The notes under the pieces: generated by a model
Databases searched by the model: none
What the model was told of the DNA's origin: nothing
Seen by the model: only the letters and a program-made list of their open reading frames with translations
Assembly: GCF_000006405.1 (NCBI RefSeq)
Contig: NW_003205565.1
Coordinates: forward strand, 405,278-469,277
Length of the DNA: 64,000 nt
Direction: 5' to 3'
DNA from: Perkinsus marinus ATCC 50983
Lineage: Eukaryota > Perkinsozoa > Perkinsida > Perkinsidae
In this document: one piece after another, positions 23,791 through 34,404 of the stretch
Layout: every line of letters begins with the position of its first letter
Numbering within the stretch: position 1 is the stretch's first letter
Translations under genes and position numbers: made by a program

Positions 23791-25001
23791 ATGCAAAATT
23801 TCGCAAACATTTTCAATACCGCGTCGAGGTTCAACCCGGCGGCGGTTCTCAGCTTCAAGCCTTTGGACGCTCCAGCTAGGAGGCATCTGCAGAAAATGTA
23901 AGTCTCAACTAGGGCGCTATACGAGATGTCTCTCGGCGCTTGAGACAGCTAGTCAAAAATAGAAGACGGCTCAATTTTAGCTGACTTCAGATACGGGATT
24001 CTGACGATCGGCGTGGCATGCACAGCAGCTGGCTGTTGGTTCCACATACATGTACTATAGTATTGGGGGTGGGATAGTTTCGTTCACTGTAGCTCACTAT
24101 GCCAGGTTGCGCACATAGGCTCCTTCATTACCGCGATCATGTCCATAGCTCTCTTGATGGGGTCGATGTACACCACTGACCCCTACAACGACCGTATCGA
24201 CCCTAAGCGCTTGGCTATGTTTGGAGGATTCGCCTTCTTGAAAGGAACCTCTCTGGGACCTCTCATTCACTATTCGGTGATGGTAATATCTGTTTGAAGC
24301 GAGCTCATGACTCAAATTATTACGCATATCATCGCAGATTGATCCAGACCTGCTTATGACAGCCTTCTACGGCACACTGGCCATCTTCGCCTGCCTTTCT
24401 GCGTGTGCCATGTAGTATTCCCAATAGCCGTCGCGAGATCGTGATGATGCGTTGTCAGATTCTCGCGTAGGCGAGAGTGGCTCTATCTAGGCTCGATTCT
24501 AAGCTCGGTGATGCTGTACATGGCCTTAGTCAACATCGGGAATATCTTCTTCCGTTCGAACTTGGTAATGTGTCTCAGGAGACTAAGCGCTGCTCATGCT
24601 TGAAGGCATCTAGGTATTCAACTTGAACCTCTATGGAATGCTCTTGGTGTTCATGGGTTACGTCCTGGTCGACACTCAAGTGGCCATCGAGTCCTTCTAC
24701 AGCGGCTACAGAGACCCTATCAAGGCTGCAGGCGAACTCTACACCGACCTTGTTGCTATTTTTGTGAGTCTCAGTTGATCTCATTTGACTTTCCCGGTGG
24801 ACCCTGTTCATGCATGAATGAAATCAGAATGGTCGTTTGGGTCGCATCTGTCAATGTGTCGCGATTAGAGCAATCTCGTCCTCTTGTTTCACGTGCGAGG
24901 AAGTTTCTGCGAATGTCTCTCTGTAGATTCGAATCTTGGCCATTCTGATGAGGAACTCGGAGGGTCGTAGGAAGGACGACGACAGACGCCGAAGACGCTA
25001 A
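23791..25001 (+). CDS. Bax inhibitor-1 (TMBIM6-like) ER membrane protein
   Basis: A multi-pass ER protein that modulates calcium leak and stress-induced death. Exon 1 starts MQNFANIFNTASRFNPAAV and reaches PLDAPARRHLQKM, the conserved start of helix 1. Later exons give YGILTIGVACTAAGCW, then GSFITAIMSIALLMGSMY, the family motif DPKRLAMFGGFAFLKGTSLG, then IDPDLLMTAFYGTLAIFACL, FNLNLYGMLLVFMGYVLVDT, and the end RILAILMRNSEGRRKDDD plus five Arg. TMBIM6 relatives show the same order, including the DTQ before the last helices. The C-terminal tail is strongly basic. Introns are about 45-60 bases. Confidence 0.92.
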
Positions 25002-25260
25002 GATTCCCGTTGAGCCGTTGCGGGCATCACAATCTTCTCTTTGATTCTTGTATTCGTATGAGTTGAGTTGTATACCAATTGATGGTTCCGTATGGAGGAA
25101 TTTTGCAGTCGTGATGGGTTGTCGTCTTTGAAACTGCGTGGATGGCGATTGTGCGTCGTTCCCATAGGGAAAGATATACTTCGCATTCCTTCTCCCTATT
25201 ACACAATTTCAACGTCCCGTTGTAAGTGTCTTGAACTCCTAGCTTGTTGGCTGTTCTCCG

Positions 25261-28062
25261 ATGACGTTCGCTTCCCCTCGTCGAGGCTTGCCGGGACTCG
25301 CACGTGACGTGAGGAGAGAGATCGGCGCCCACCTCCTCCTCGCCGAAGAAGCGGCCAGGCGGGAGAAGCTAGTGTTGGAACTCGATGAAGACATTCGACT
25401 GACGCACGCCGATCGCGGGTAGGCCCCGAGCGACCGCTCACACTGTCCCTTCCATCAGTGTTTAGGGATGCCGTGAAACCCGTTGAGATGGGAAGCAGCC
25501 GAAGCCCACATCGAAAGTTCCATGCGGAGAATGTCTTGCGGAGTGCCTTGCGGTCCCTTTTGCGGGTGCTCAGCAGTCGGAGCTCGTTGGACGCGTTAGG
25601 TGAGAAGAACATTTCTCTTCTAATCGCCGCGTCCCAGCCGGCCAGGTGAGTAGTTGTCTCCATATGGGATAGTGGAATTGCCTGGTCTCAGAGGGCTAGA
25701 TGAGGGCATTGACCACTACCTCAACGACTTGACTTGTCGCGTTTTGGAGACACGCGAGAAATCGCGAGGCACATCTGCGTCGACACCCTCCATGGTAGAG
25801 TCTTGGACGTCGCTATCACGACCAGAAGAGGATTCCAAAAAGGATTCTGACAAGGAAAGGCTCGGCATGGGAGTCTCTGATGAGCGATGGGCTCCACCCA
25901 AACCGCTGCGAGGACCACCATCGGAGCCCCTCCGGAAAATATCGACTCCTATCCCATCAGAACGAGTCGCAGCGGACGTAGCAAGTCGTTCGTCGGATGG
26001 CCGCGGTCAACTCAAAAAAGGAGGGATACGGTCTCTGAAGAGTCCCAGTCGACATTATAGAGCACAGACAGTACCCCCTCCGAGCAGCCGTCCTGAGTCC
26101 CATGGTGATGGAGGAGAGGCTCAGTTCCATGCTTGGGCGGCTCATCCTGTGCTGTATAGAGAGCTGCGGGTTGAGGAAGTGCGGAAGGCCTGGGCTAAGG
26201 AGGAAAGAGAGAACGCTCACAGACAGGAATTGCTGAAGCGGCGTCAGCGTGTGGAGGACTGTACGAAGGTCGTCTCCTCTCAGACCACGGCGGTCACCAG
26301 TAAAGAGGACTCGACTTCTCCTGTACTCCCCGTGACGTTAGATAGGGACTCGATTCGGGAAAAGCCAGAGGGAGGCATGGTTATGGTGACGATGGAGAAG
26401 GGCACGACCTCAGTGACGTCAGGAGGAGGATTCGTAGCCAACAGCTCTCCGGAAGTACCCCTAAACTCAGCGGTTCCGATGAAAGACGTCGCCTCGCTAC
26501 GACCAGTCGGTCCGCTGGTCTCTCTGACGTTACCACAGCGAGGTCAACTGCTAGGTCCGAGGCTGCAAGTGTCGCGGCGGACTAAGCCAACTCCTCGGAG
26601 GGGACTGTTCCGCACGGCTGTGCCGCGTCAGGTTAGCGTGGTCCGTAAGAGTCTGAACCTTGTGTATAGCCATTACTCATCTCGACTTTTCGTCGACCAC
26701 TTTTCGAAGTCATTTAAGCGCAGTGGGAGGATGGAATCATTCAAGAACAGATCCTGTCTAGGGAGGAAGGGTGACGTAAGCCCTTCCAGAGAGCCAACAG
26801 GAATTCCATTCGAGAAGTCTGTGGATGCCCCCGAGAACCTGGAGGAGGATCCCGACACGGGCCACGAGGCGACTCGCAGCTTGGTTGATCATCATAGTGA
26901 GACACCTCTCAATAGTATGATCCCTAGTTCTCCGAAGACCAATCAGAAGCCTGCCATTCGCGAATACCTCCCGAGTGATGCCGTTGCTGCTCCATTACCG
27001 CTTCCAACCGGTACGTTGAAGGACTCCAATGACCTTCCTTCTGGCTTGGATGGTCTGACCAGGCAACGAGACACCAACCCGTCGAAAGAGGTGGAGAACA
27101 TGTTCATTAGTTTCGGCGCTAGCATGACGGCATTGGCTACTAGCCTTATAGCCAGCGTATCACCGCCAGGGGCCACGAGTCATGAACCGGACCGAGCTGG
27201 AAGGACTGTTACGTCGACCGGTGGAGACGACCAAATGCCGTTGGAGGATACGGGGAGTTCTATTCGGGACGACCCGGGTTTGACCGACGAGCCTGCAGTC
27301 TTACCTCCTGCCAGCGTTTCGCAAGCCTTCGAAAGTCTGGGTCATGTTGATTCCCACCAGGCGACGAAATCGGCGGACGAAACGTCTACGTTCGATCATA
27401 TAATAGCCAAATCTATGCGAAGGCGCAGTAAGAGGATCGTAAGGAAGGCCATCAATAGGGTCAAGGCCAGGTCCGAGGGGAAACCTCGAGGTGACAGTCC
27501 CCATGGGAGTTCACAGACGCTGCAGTTGAACAGCATATCTGAGGCATCTGAAGAGGACGCCGTTGGATTCACTGAGGCCTCGATAGACAATATGGCCGGG
27601 CAAGCTGTTAACAAAGTGAATGTTCGTCAAGAGAATACCATAGTCGAGCCCAGAGTGGATGTAGCGTCGCGGAAGCGTGACGAGTTGAATGCGGCGCCTC
27701 TCGACTCTTCCTTGTCTAGAGAGTATCGAGATGGTACTCAGAACGCTCTTGAGTCACTTAATGAAGTTGTCCCGTTCAATGGTAAAGCACCTCGTGTTGG
27801 TGGAAGTAAGAAGAGAGCGAGCACCAACAAGGTTCAGAGCCGTACTCACATAGACTCAACTCTGACCATGAGTGCTTCCAAGCTCTACAAGACATTCATT
27901 GCGAGCCGAGACGATGAAGGCGACAGTCCTCTCTCTAACAGGGGTGTCTCGAAAGTCTACATTCAGTCAATGCTACGGGGAATCTCCCAGAGTAGGGCAT
28001 CAGGCGCCCGACAGCAACGCATACTGAGCCGATCCCGCTTCTACGGAAAGGCCGTGGGGTAG
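25261..28062 (+). CDS. Large disordered Ser/Arg-rich protein, 902 residues
   Basis: No domain recognised. Exon 1 (25261-25418) starts MTFASPRRGLPGLARDVRRE. A 47-base intron, exon 2 (25466-25645), a 46-base intron and exon 3 (25692-28062) join in one frame of exactly 903 codons. The N-terminal 120 residues look helical and leucine-rich (HAENVLRSALRSLLRVLSSR). The rest is low-complexity: Ser, Pro, Arg and acidic patches, with basic stretches such as KSMRRRSKRIVRKAINRVKA near 27410. The C-terminus again looks structured (SRSRFYGKAVG). It could be a cytoskeletal or nuclear scaffold protein; that is only a guess. The retrotransposon inserted 157 bases after its stop. Confidence 0.7.
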
Positions 28063-28213
28063 TTGCCATTTGCACTCCCATTTGTCACATTGCAAAGGCT
28101 TGTTGCCATGTAATACTATGCTTGTCGGTGTTGGATCGCGAGGAATTGAGTTGAAGTAATCTTGCAATCTTGATCTATCTTGCATTTCCTCAATATTCTC
28201 GAAACGTCTGACT

Positions 28214-28219
28214 CTATTG
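28214..28219. repeat. 6 bp target-site duplication, left
   Basis: CTATTG immediately outside the left LTR; the same six bases follow the right LTR at 35316-35321. Confidence 0.85.
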
Positions 28220-28493
28220 TGCAGTTCTGAGTGGTTCTAGGCGAGGGACTCTGTGAGAGAGATAACCGCACAACTTAACTCAAGATCTCAGATGGGATAG
28301 ATCTAGAGTGGCAGAGTAGAGAGCGATAGAGCGGTCCAGTGCGTGGAACGTAGACACGCTGAAGCAACTACCCAAGCTTAGTAGCTGATCTAATTCGCGA
28401 ACCGCGACCGTTACTGAAATGGCGAAACGGTGAAACGGTTAGATACGATCTTGCTCACTTGAGTTTACTCAAAGGTACTGTCGTCACAGGACA
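28220..28493 (-). repeat. 3' LTR
   Basis: 274 bp, plus strand TGCAGTTCTG...CACAGGACA; identical to 35042-35315. Confidence 0.95.
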
Positions 28494-28558
28494 GTTCTGG
28501 GGGCCCGGAGTGAGCAGACAATGGTATCACAGAATATAATCATCATCAATAATGACGG

Positions 28559-29542
28559 TCAGCGCTTGGTCATCTTGAGGTTGTCAAGGAAACGGACAGA
28601 CGCTCGAGTCAGACGGAAATCGGTCTTGTTGTCGGGGAAGTCGTCAGAGTCTCCTTGGACACGAAGTAGATAGGCAGTCGGAGAAGAGACCATATCCGAG
28701 CGAAGACGTAGAGAGTTTCCGTCGGCAGAACGGTCTGCTAGTTGCAGTCGGTAAAGGCCTTGGTCAACGCTGATAACCCTTCCATATTGGAGTCCACCTC
28801 GACCAGAAGAATTGATGTAGGCGAAGTTCTTCACTTCAGGATGGGGGTCACCGGTACGGCGTGGAACAGTAGTCCGTCTAGTCCTTGGCCGAGAGGAGGT
28901 CGAAGAAGGCTCGTGAATGACTGTGTCGTCTGCTGAAGAGCCGGTGGTTGATGTGAAGGCCTTCGAAGGTAGAGCACTTGAAGCAGTGTCGTTGACGTGG
29001 GCGTCGTCCTGAGCACTTGCTAAGGCCTTCGAAGAATCAGCTTCAACTTGGGGGCTAACGGTGGTCTCGGCGCTAGGAGCCTTGTCAGGAATGGACTCAT
29101 CAGAAACTTGATGAGACTCTGGGGGCCCAGGTAGGGGCGTGTCAGAGTCGTGGACAGGCTCAGAAACCGTCCGCACCACGTTGTCGATGGGCTGGAAAAA
29201 TACAGACCGATAACGGTTGGCGCCAATGGTGGGAGTCAGCTTGACTGAATTGCCACAACGTTGAAGAACTCGGAAGGGACCGGTAGTGGATGAGCTGAGC
29301 TTAGTCACACGTCTGGGGAGCTTGAGATAGACAATGTCACCCGTGTTGACAGTAGGAGCTTTATCACCAGCTCGAACTCGTCGTCCTTCACGATTCTTCT
29401 CCCAAGTAGAGAGTAACCATTCACTAACCCGCGCAGAGGGCTCTTGAAAGGCCTTCGGGAGCGTGGGGTCGACTGGAGGAGAAAGGGCAGCACACTGTAG
29501 ATAAGGATAAGTGTGAGCCAGGTCCCAACTTGGGACTCCCAA
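28559..29542 (-). CDS. Integrase C-terminal domain and tail, frame-shifted from gag-pol
   Basis: Continues the polyprotein in another frame. SWDLAHTYPYLQCAALSPPV is followed by WLLSTWEKNREGRRVRAGD, then the chromatin/DNA-binding part IVYLKLPRRVTKLSSSTTGP and FRVL, which resembles the GPY/F module at integrase ends. A Ser/Thr/Pro-rich linker (about 29150-28850) leads to a final block with YGRVISVDQGLYRLQL. The frame stops at 28559, 65 bases before the 3' LTR. It overlaps the end of the upstream frame by about 240 bases. The sense of the protein switches near 29530-29545, so this is one product broken by a shift or made by recoding. Confidence 0.8.
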   Translation of the reverse strand: MGVPSWDLAHTYPYLQCAALSPPVDPTLPKAFQEPSARVSEWLLSTWEKNREGRRVRAGDKAPTVNTGDIVYLKLPRRVTKLSSSTTGPFRVLQRCGNSVKLTPTIGANRYRSVFFQPIDNVVRTVSEPVHDSDTPLPGPPESHQVSDESIPDKAPSAETTVSPQVEADSSKALASAQDDAHVNDTASSALPSKAFTSTTGSSADDTVIHEPSSTSSRPRTRRTTVPRRTGDPHPEVKNFAYINSSGRGGLQYGRVISVDQGLYRLQLADRSADGNSLRLRSDMVSSPTAYLLRVQGDSDDFPDNKTDFRLTRASVRFLDNLKMTKR

Positions 29543-32500
29543 GGAGAGTTGACCAAACCGGAGTCATCCCAGCGAAACCGAGCATTGGAGCGAGCGGTGG
29601 CCTCCAGGACGGTGAGATCCCATGGTTGGTCTCGGGCTTGAAGGAGACGAAGCTGCTCATTGAGCTCGGCATGGTGGCGCTCATAGGCACCTCCACGTTG
29701 TGGAGACCGGCTGTAGATGAACTGCATCTCGATAGAATAGGAGAGGCATAGACATCGGAACTCAGAACCCCGGAAGGACTGAGAGTTGTCACACCGAAGA
29801 CCTTTGGGAACCCCTGCAAGGGCCAATATCTTCTTGAAAGCCAGCGTAGTCTGCTCAAGAGAGGTGCTAGGGACAGCTACTGCGAGCTGGTAGCCCGATA
29901 GCAGACAAGTAGCCACAAGACAATGAGGGAGCCGTTGAGAGCCTTGCCTTACCGGGACATCATAGGGGCCGGTGTGGTCGAGACCGATATACTGCCAGAC
30001 AGCTGTAGGAGCTGCGAAGGTGCCAGCAGGAGCATGGATAGGGCGCTGGGTCTTAGCGGAGAGACAGGAACGACAGCATCGGCAGACAGGAACCACAGTG
30101 CGCTTCATGCGGGGCCAGGCATACATGGTGCTTAGGCGCCGCAGAGTTGCATTGATACCTCCATGATGCCATCCGTGACACTTGACAACCAGTAGTCGTT
30201 GAAGAAGAGTAGACTGCTTCGGTATGACCAACTGGTTGAAGATAGTACCATCACCCGCTTGACGTGTCGACCGATAGATAAGGCCTTCGTCAGTCTTGAA
30301 GTGAAAGGGTAACTTGTGGAAGGCCTTCAAATGGAGGCGTTGTTGCTGACGTATAAGCAGACGCAAGGGGTCGGCGATCGTGCTTGTGCTGGAAGCTGGA
30401 GTGCCTGGTAGCAGCTCCGTCCTTAAGGCATGCCACGCCTTGACGAGGAGCTTAAAGCGGGACAGTCGCTCAAGAAGATGAAGCGAGTCGTCGTCCACTG
30501 TGAAGGCCTCCTGGTCAGTCTTCTCACTTTCACCAGCGGGATTAGAGGTCGTCGCTGCACCAAGTGACGCCAATGTAACCTTGGGCTTTGATGACTCCTT
30601 CTTGGACCAACGCGTGGGGAGAGCAGTAGGAACATACTCTGGGTCAAGGCGGAAAACCATAGGGTTGGCTTGTAGATCACCGTCGTTGCATCGCAAAAGG
30701 TCATCATGGAAGGCTCGAATGTGGCAGAAGAGGGCGTCGGAGTCAATGGACAAGGACTTCGGCTGACACCTTGAGGGAGCATCGGCCAGGTTAGACTTGC
30801 CGCTGAGATGCGATACCACCACATGAAGGCCTTCACAACGGGTCTGTAACTGGTGGATAGCGTTCTTGACCTTGAGCACTCTCCGGATAGTCACCAGGTC
30901 CTCTACGCTGTGGGCCGTGGTCGGAGTCACTTGACGTAGCCGAGAGATAGATATACTGCTGTCAGTGAAGACCAGAAGATGATGGACAGGAGAGTGGTCG
31001 TTGGACTCCTGAAGCATAGCCGATGCCCACTCCAGCGAAGACGCCAAGGTGTCCAGCTCAAACTTGGGGGCCGTACGACGTCCTTGGAGTTGGTGGAGAC
31101 ACCCTGAACCTGCAATACGCTGGCCGTGGAGGGTGTACAACAGAGCAGCGCCTGCGGTGTCACTGCTGTCTGTGAAGAGACAGACCGAGTTGCAGTGACT
31201 TTCACCTGGCCGACGTAGAAGTCGAGGCCCCCTTAGGTCGAAGGCCTTCAATTGATTCTCCCAGGCGACAAGAGCCTGGGTGTCCTCAGAGCGGAGGTGA
31301 CCAGTGTGCGGGTCGGCGTTAGACCTGGCTTGGCGGCACAGGAGGCGGAGCTGCATAGAGAGCTCGAGATGCCAACCGAGGGGGTCATAGAAGCCGTTGC
31401 CGTAACGCTTGAGAAGCTTGACTGTAGCCACCGTTGAGGCCTTATGACGAAGGTCTGACTTGAGAGACAGAGAGTCACACTTCGGATACCATCGCACACC
31501 TAGACATGGCTGGGGATCACTGGGTATCTGGTCGGGAAGGTTGCTGACTTCCTTCTTGTCATTGGTCTCGAACATGCGATGCGACAACCGCTGGGTGATG
31601 TCGCGACGAAGGGCAGTAAGATGGCGAGGATCATCAGAGCCAACGGAGATGTCGTCCATAAGGCAGCGAACGTGCTTCGTGGGAGCATCAGCTTCGACCA
31701 TGCCCTTGGCGAGAGAATCAGACATCGCGAAGGGCGAGTCTGGCATGCCGAAACATACTCGCTGAAAGACAAAAGCCTGATTGCACCAGAAGAACCCGAG
31801 GCATCGCTGGTCTTCGACGAGAGGCAGCTCGATTTGTAGGAAGGCCTGCACGATGTCGAGAGCCACGAAGTACTTGTAACGGCGAAGGAGTCCAAGACTC
31901 TGTGGTACTCCTTGATGAAGGCCTTCGGGCAGACTGGCATCGATGAACTTGCTGAGAGGTGAACCGTCGAAGACAGGCCTGAGTCGCATTGAGCTTCGAT
32001 TCACAGAGCCTTCTTGAGACCCCTTCTTGATAACAGGAAAGTGATGCAACCAGAAGCGAACTTCTTCTCGGGGCACCGGCTTGACATAACCCTTCTGGAC
32101 GAAGCCACGTATCTCTGCATCGTAGGCGTCAAAGAGACCCTTGCGGCGAAGTTGATGGGCTAGAGCAGAGGACCGCTTGAGGAAGGGAATGTGAGAGTTG
32201 TTAGGCCGGTGACCAGTTCGCCAGCGGAGATGGTGTACAAACCTGTGAGGAGGAGGCGACGGAGTAGAAACCTGCTTGGAGGGCACAGGATCAGAGTAGA
32301 CCACCAAGGTGTCCGTGACAGGCAGCGAGGCTAGAGTCACCAAGGGGCAAGGCTCTGAGAAGAGCAGCTGCATGAAGGAAGTAGAAACCGAGCCGTTGGT
32401 GAGGTCGTCGTCAGCAACGTTGGAGAAGTCGTCGACCACAGGAAGGGGAATGACGGAGTCCTTGTTGAAGCAAGACTCGTGCTCATCCAAGTGAACAGTT

Positions 32501-34404
32501 GGAGGTTGTGTGTCACCGAGGTCGATGGAGTTAAGGCCTATAGCCACCTTGTTAGAAGGGTCATCCGGAGGTGCAGACCTGGAGAGGTCCACGGCGTCGA
32601 TGAAGGCCTTCCATGCAGTAGCTACTTGAGGTGTCGTGTCCACGAGGGAGATGATGCGATCACCAGAAGGATTGAAGACCCATAGAACTGGACTTTGTAC
32701 ACGGCGAAGAACGTCACAGCTGAAGATGAAGTCTCGAGCAAGGCCATGAACAAGAGCAATGAAAGTCTGAACCCGTAGGCCTTTATGACAGTAGGTGATC
32801 TTGAAGATGGGACACGAGTTCACCCGACGGGACACCGCTAGAGTAGCAACACAGGTAACACCGGTAGGCTCAAGAGCGACATTGGCTTGTTGAAGGCGAA
32901 GAAGGCCTGAGTCGGAGCAAGCGAGTAGCTGAGAGCCGGAGTCCAGCAGCCCAGTGAAACCAGGACAACGACCATCCTTCGTGAGGAAGTTGAACTCCAC
33001 GTTGCGTAAGGATGATGGCATATCTCGGAGAGACTGAAGAGTGTTGTCGAGGTTGAGAACAGGACTGGCGATTACTGGAGGTGGCGATGTGGTTGCCTGT
33101 GTGGTAGAAGAGAAGGCCTTCAGAGGACTATTTGTCGTTGAAGAAGGCGGGGTGAACGCTAAGGACTCAACCGATAAGGATAGAGTCATGGTGTCGAGAG
33201 TCGGGTCAGTAGACTTGGTCAGCGAGTTAGGGCAGTGTGAAGTATGGTGCTGTTGTGAGCAGCGGTCACACCTTACCGAGTCCCGCTTGGGACAGACACC
33301 AGTACACTTGACAGAAGGCCTATTGCAGTAGGGACACCTACGTTCCTTCTTGAGAGGGGACGGCGCAGGGCAGAAGCTGGCACCAGCCTTGCAGTTAGGA
33401 TCACCATCCATGCATCGGGTACACCGAAGCTTCGGCCGCTGACGCCGTTGACGATCGTGAGAACCCTTGCCATGACCATTGGAGCCCTGTGTAGGTTGCT
33501 GAGTAGACGATTGGTTGGTTGTCGTTGTAGACGTTGAGGTAGTCATCTGGTTGAGCGGTACCTTAGGGAGAGGGTCATCCTTGCGGCCTTGAGAAGGGTC
33601 AGATCTACCACGCTGCTGTGAAGATAGTTGACGAAGGCGGTCAAGTTCCACGAGCTCATGTAGAAGTTGACGGTAGGTTAAGGCCTTCATGCGCGTGAGA
33701 GCAGCTTCATGATGAGCGCCTCGGAGGCTGGCAGTCAGCTTGGACGCGAGGAACCGGTCCTCGAAAGGATAACCTTGCTGACGCTCGATGTCGAGGCGGA
33801 TAGAGTCGAAGGCCTTCAAGAAGTCACCAAGTTGTTGGCGATCACCCATGTAAAGGCTGTTCCACTTGAAGAGCTTCCTGATGTAGTCCGTGTCACTGGA
33901 TTTGTGTAACTGGGAGAGAAGCTGGCAGATACGCATGACCTCACGAGCACAAGCACTATGCGTCTGCTGAGGTAAAGGTCTGACCTCCCTGCTGACCGTC
34001 TCGTCCAAGAGTCTGGTTAGGAAGAAGTAGTACTCGAGAGCACCCCAACCATTAGAGCACGAGAGATGGTTGACAGACTTGATAACATCAGCCACTGCAC
34101 GGTCGTCGTTGAAGCCGGTGAACTGTCGCTTGTTGGGTAGATCAGCAGAGTTGGCTTCACGCTTGGCGTAGTGGCGAGTGGTGCTGTCAATAGCATCATT
34201 GTTGCCAGAGAAGGGAGCGAACTGCGGGACCTCAAAGTTGACTCCATGAGTACCGAGGGCCGGAGGAGGCTGAGGGACCGGAGGTAGGAGTGGAAAACCA
34301 GCACCGTATCCGGTAGGGTAGCCGTAGTTCATAGCCATCGGAGCTGCAGAAGGTAGGACCGGGTTGACAGAAGGTAATACCACGTGATGGGGAGGAAGGC
34401 CTTC
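28955..34404. repeat. Dispersed palindrome GAAGGCCTTC inside the retrotransposon
   Basis: Exact copies start at 28955, 30319, 30825, 31240, 31917, 32602, 33112, 33808 and 34395. One-base variants with the AAGGCCTT core are at 29021, 29447, 30279 and 33679, and a weaker one is at 28753. Further GAAGGCCT half-matches occur, for example at 30502, 32900, 33313, 34713 and 34809. Copies are read as Lys-Ala-Phe in one frame and Glu-Gly-Leu in another. Confidence 0.85.
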
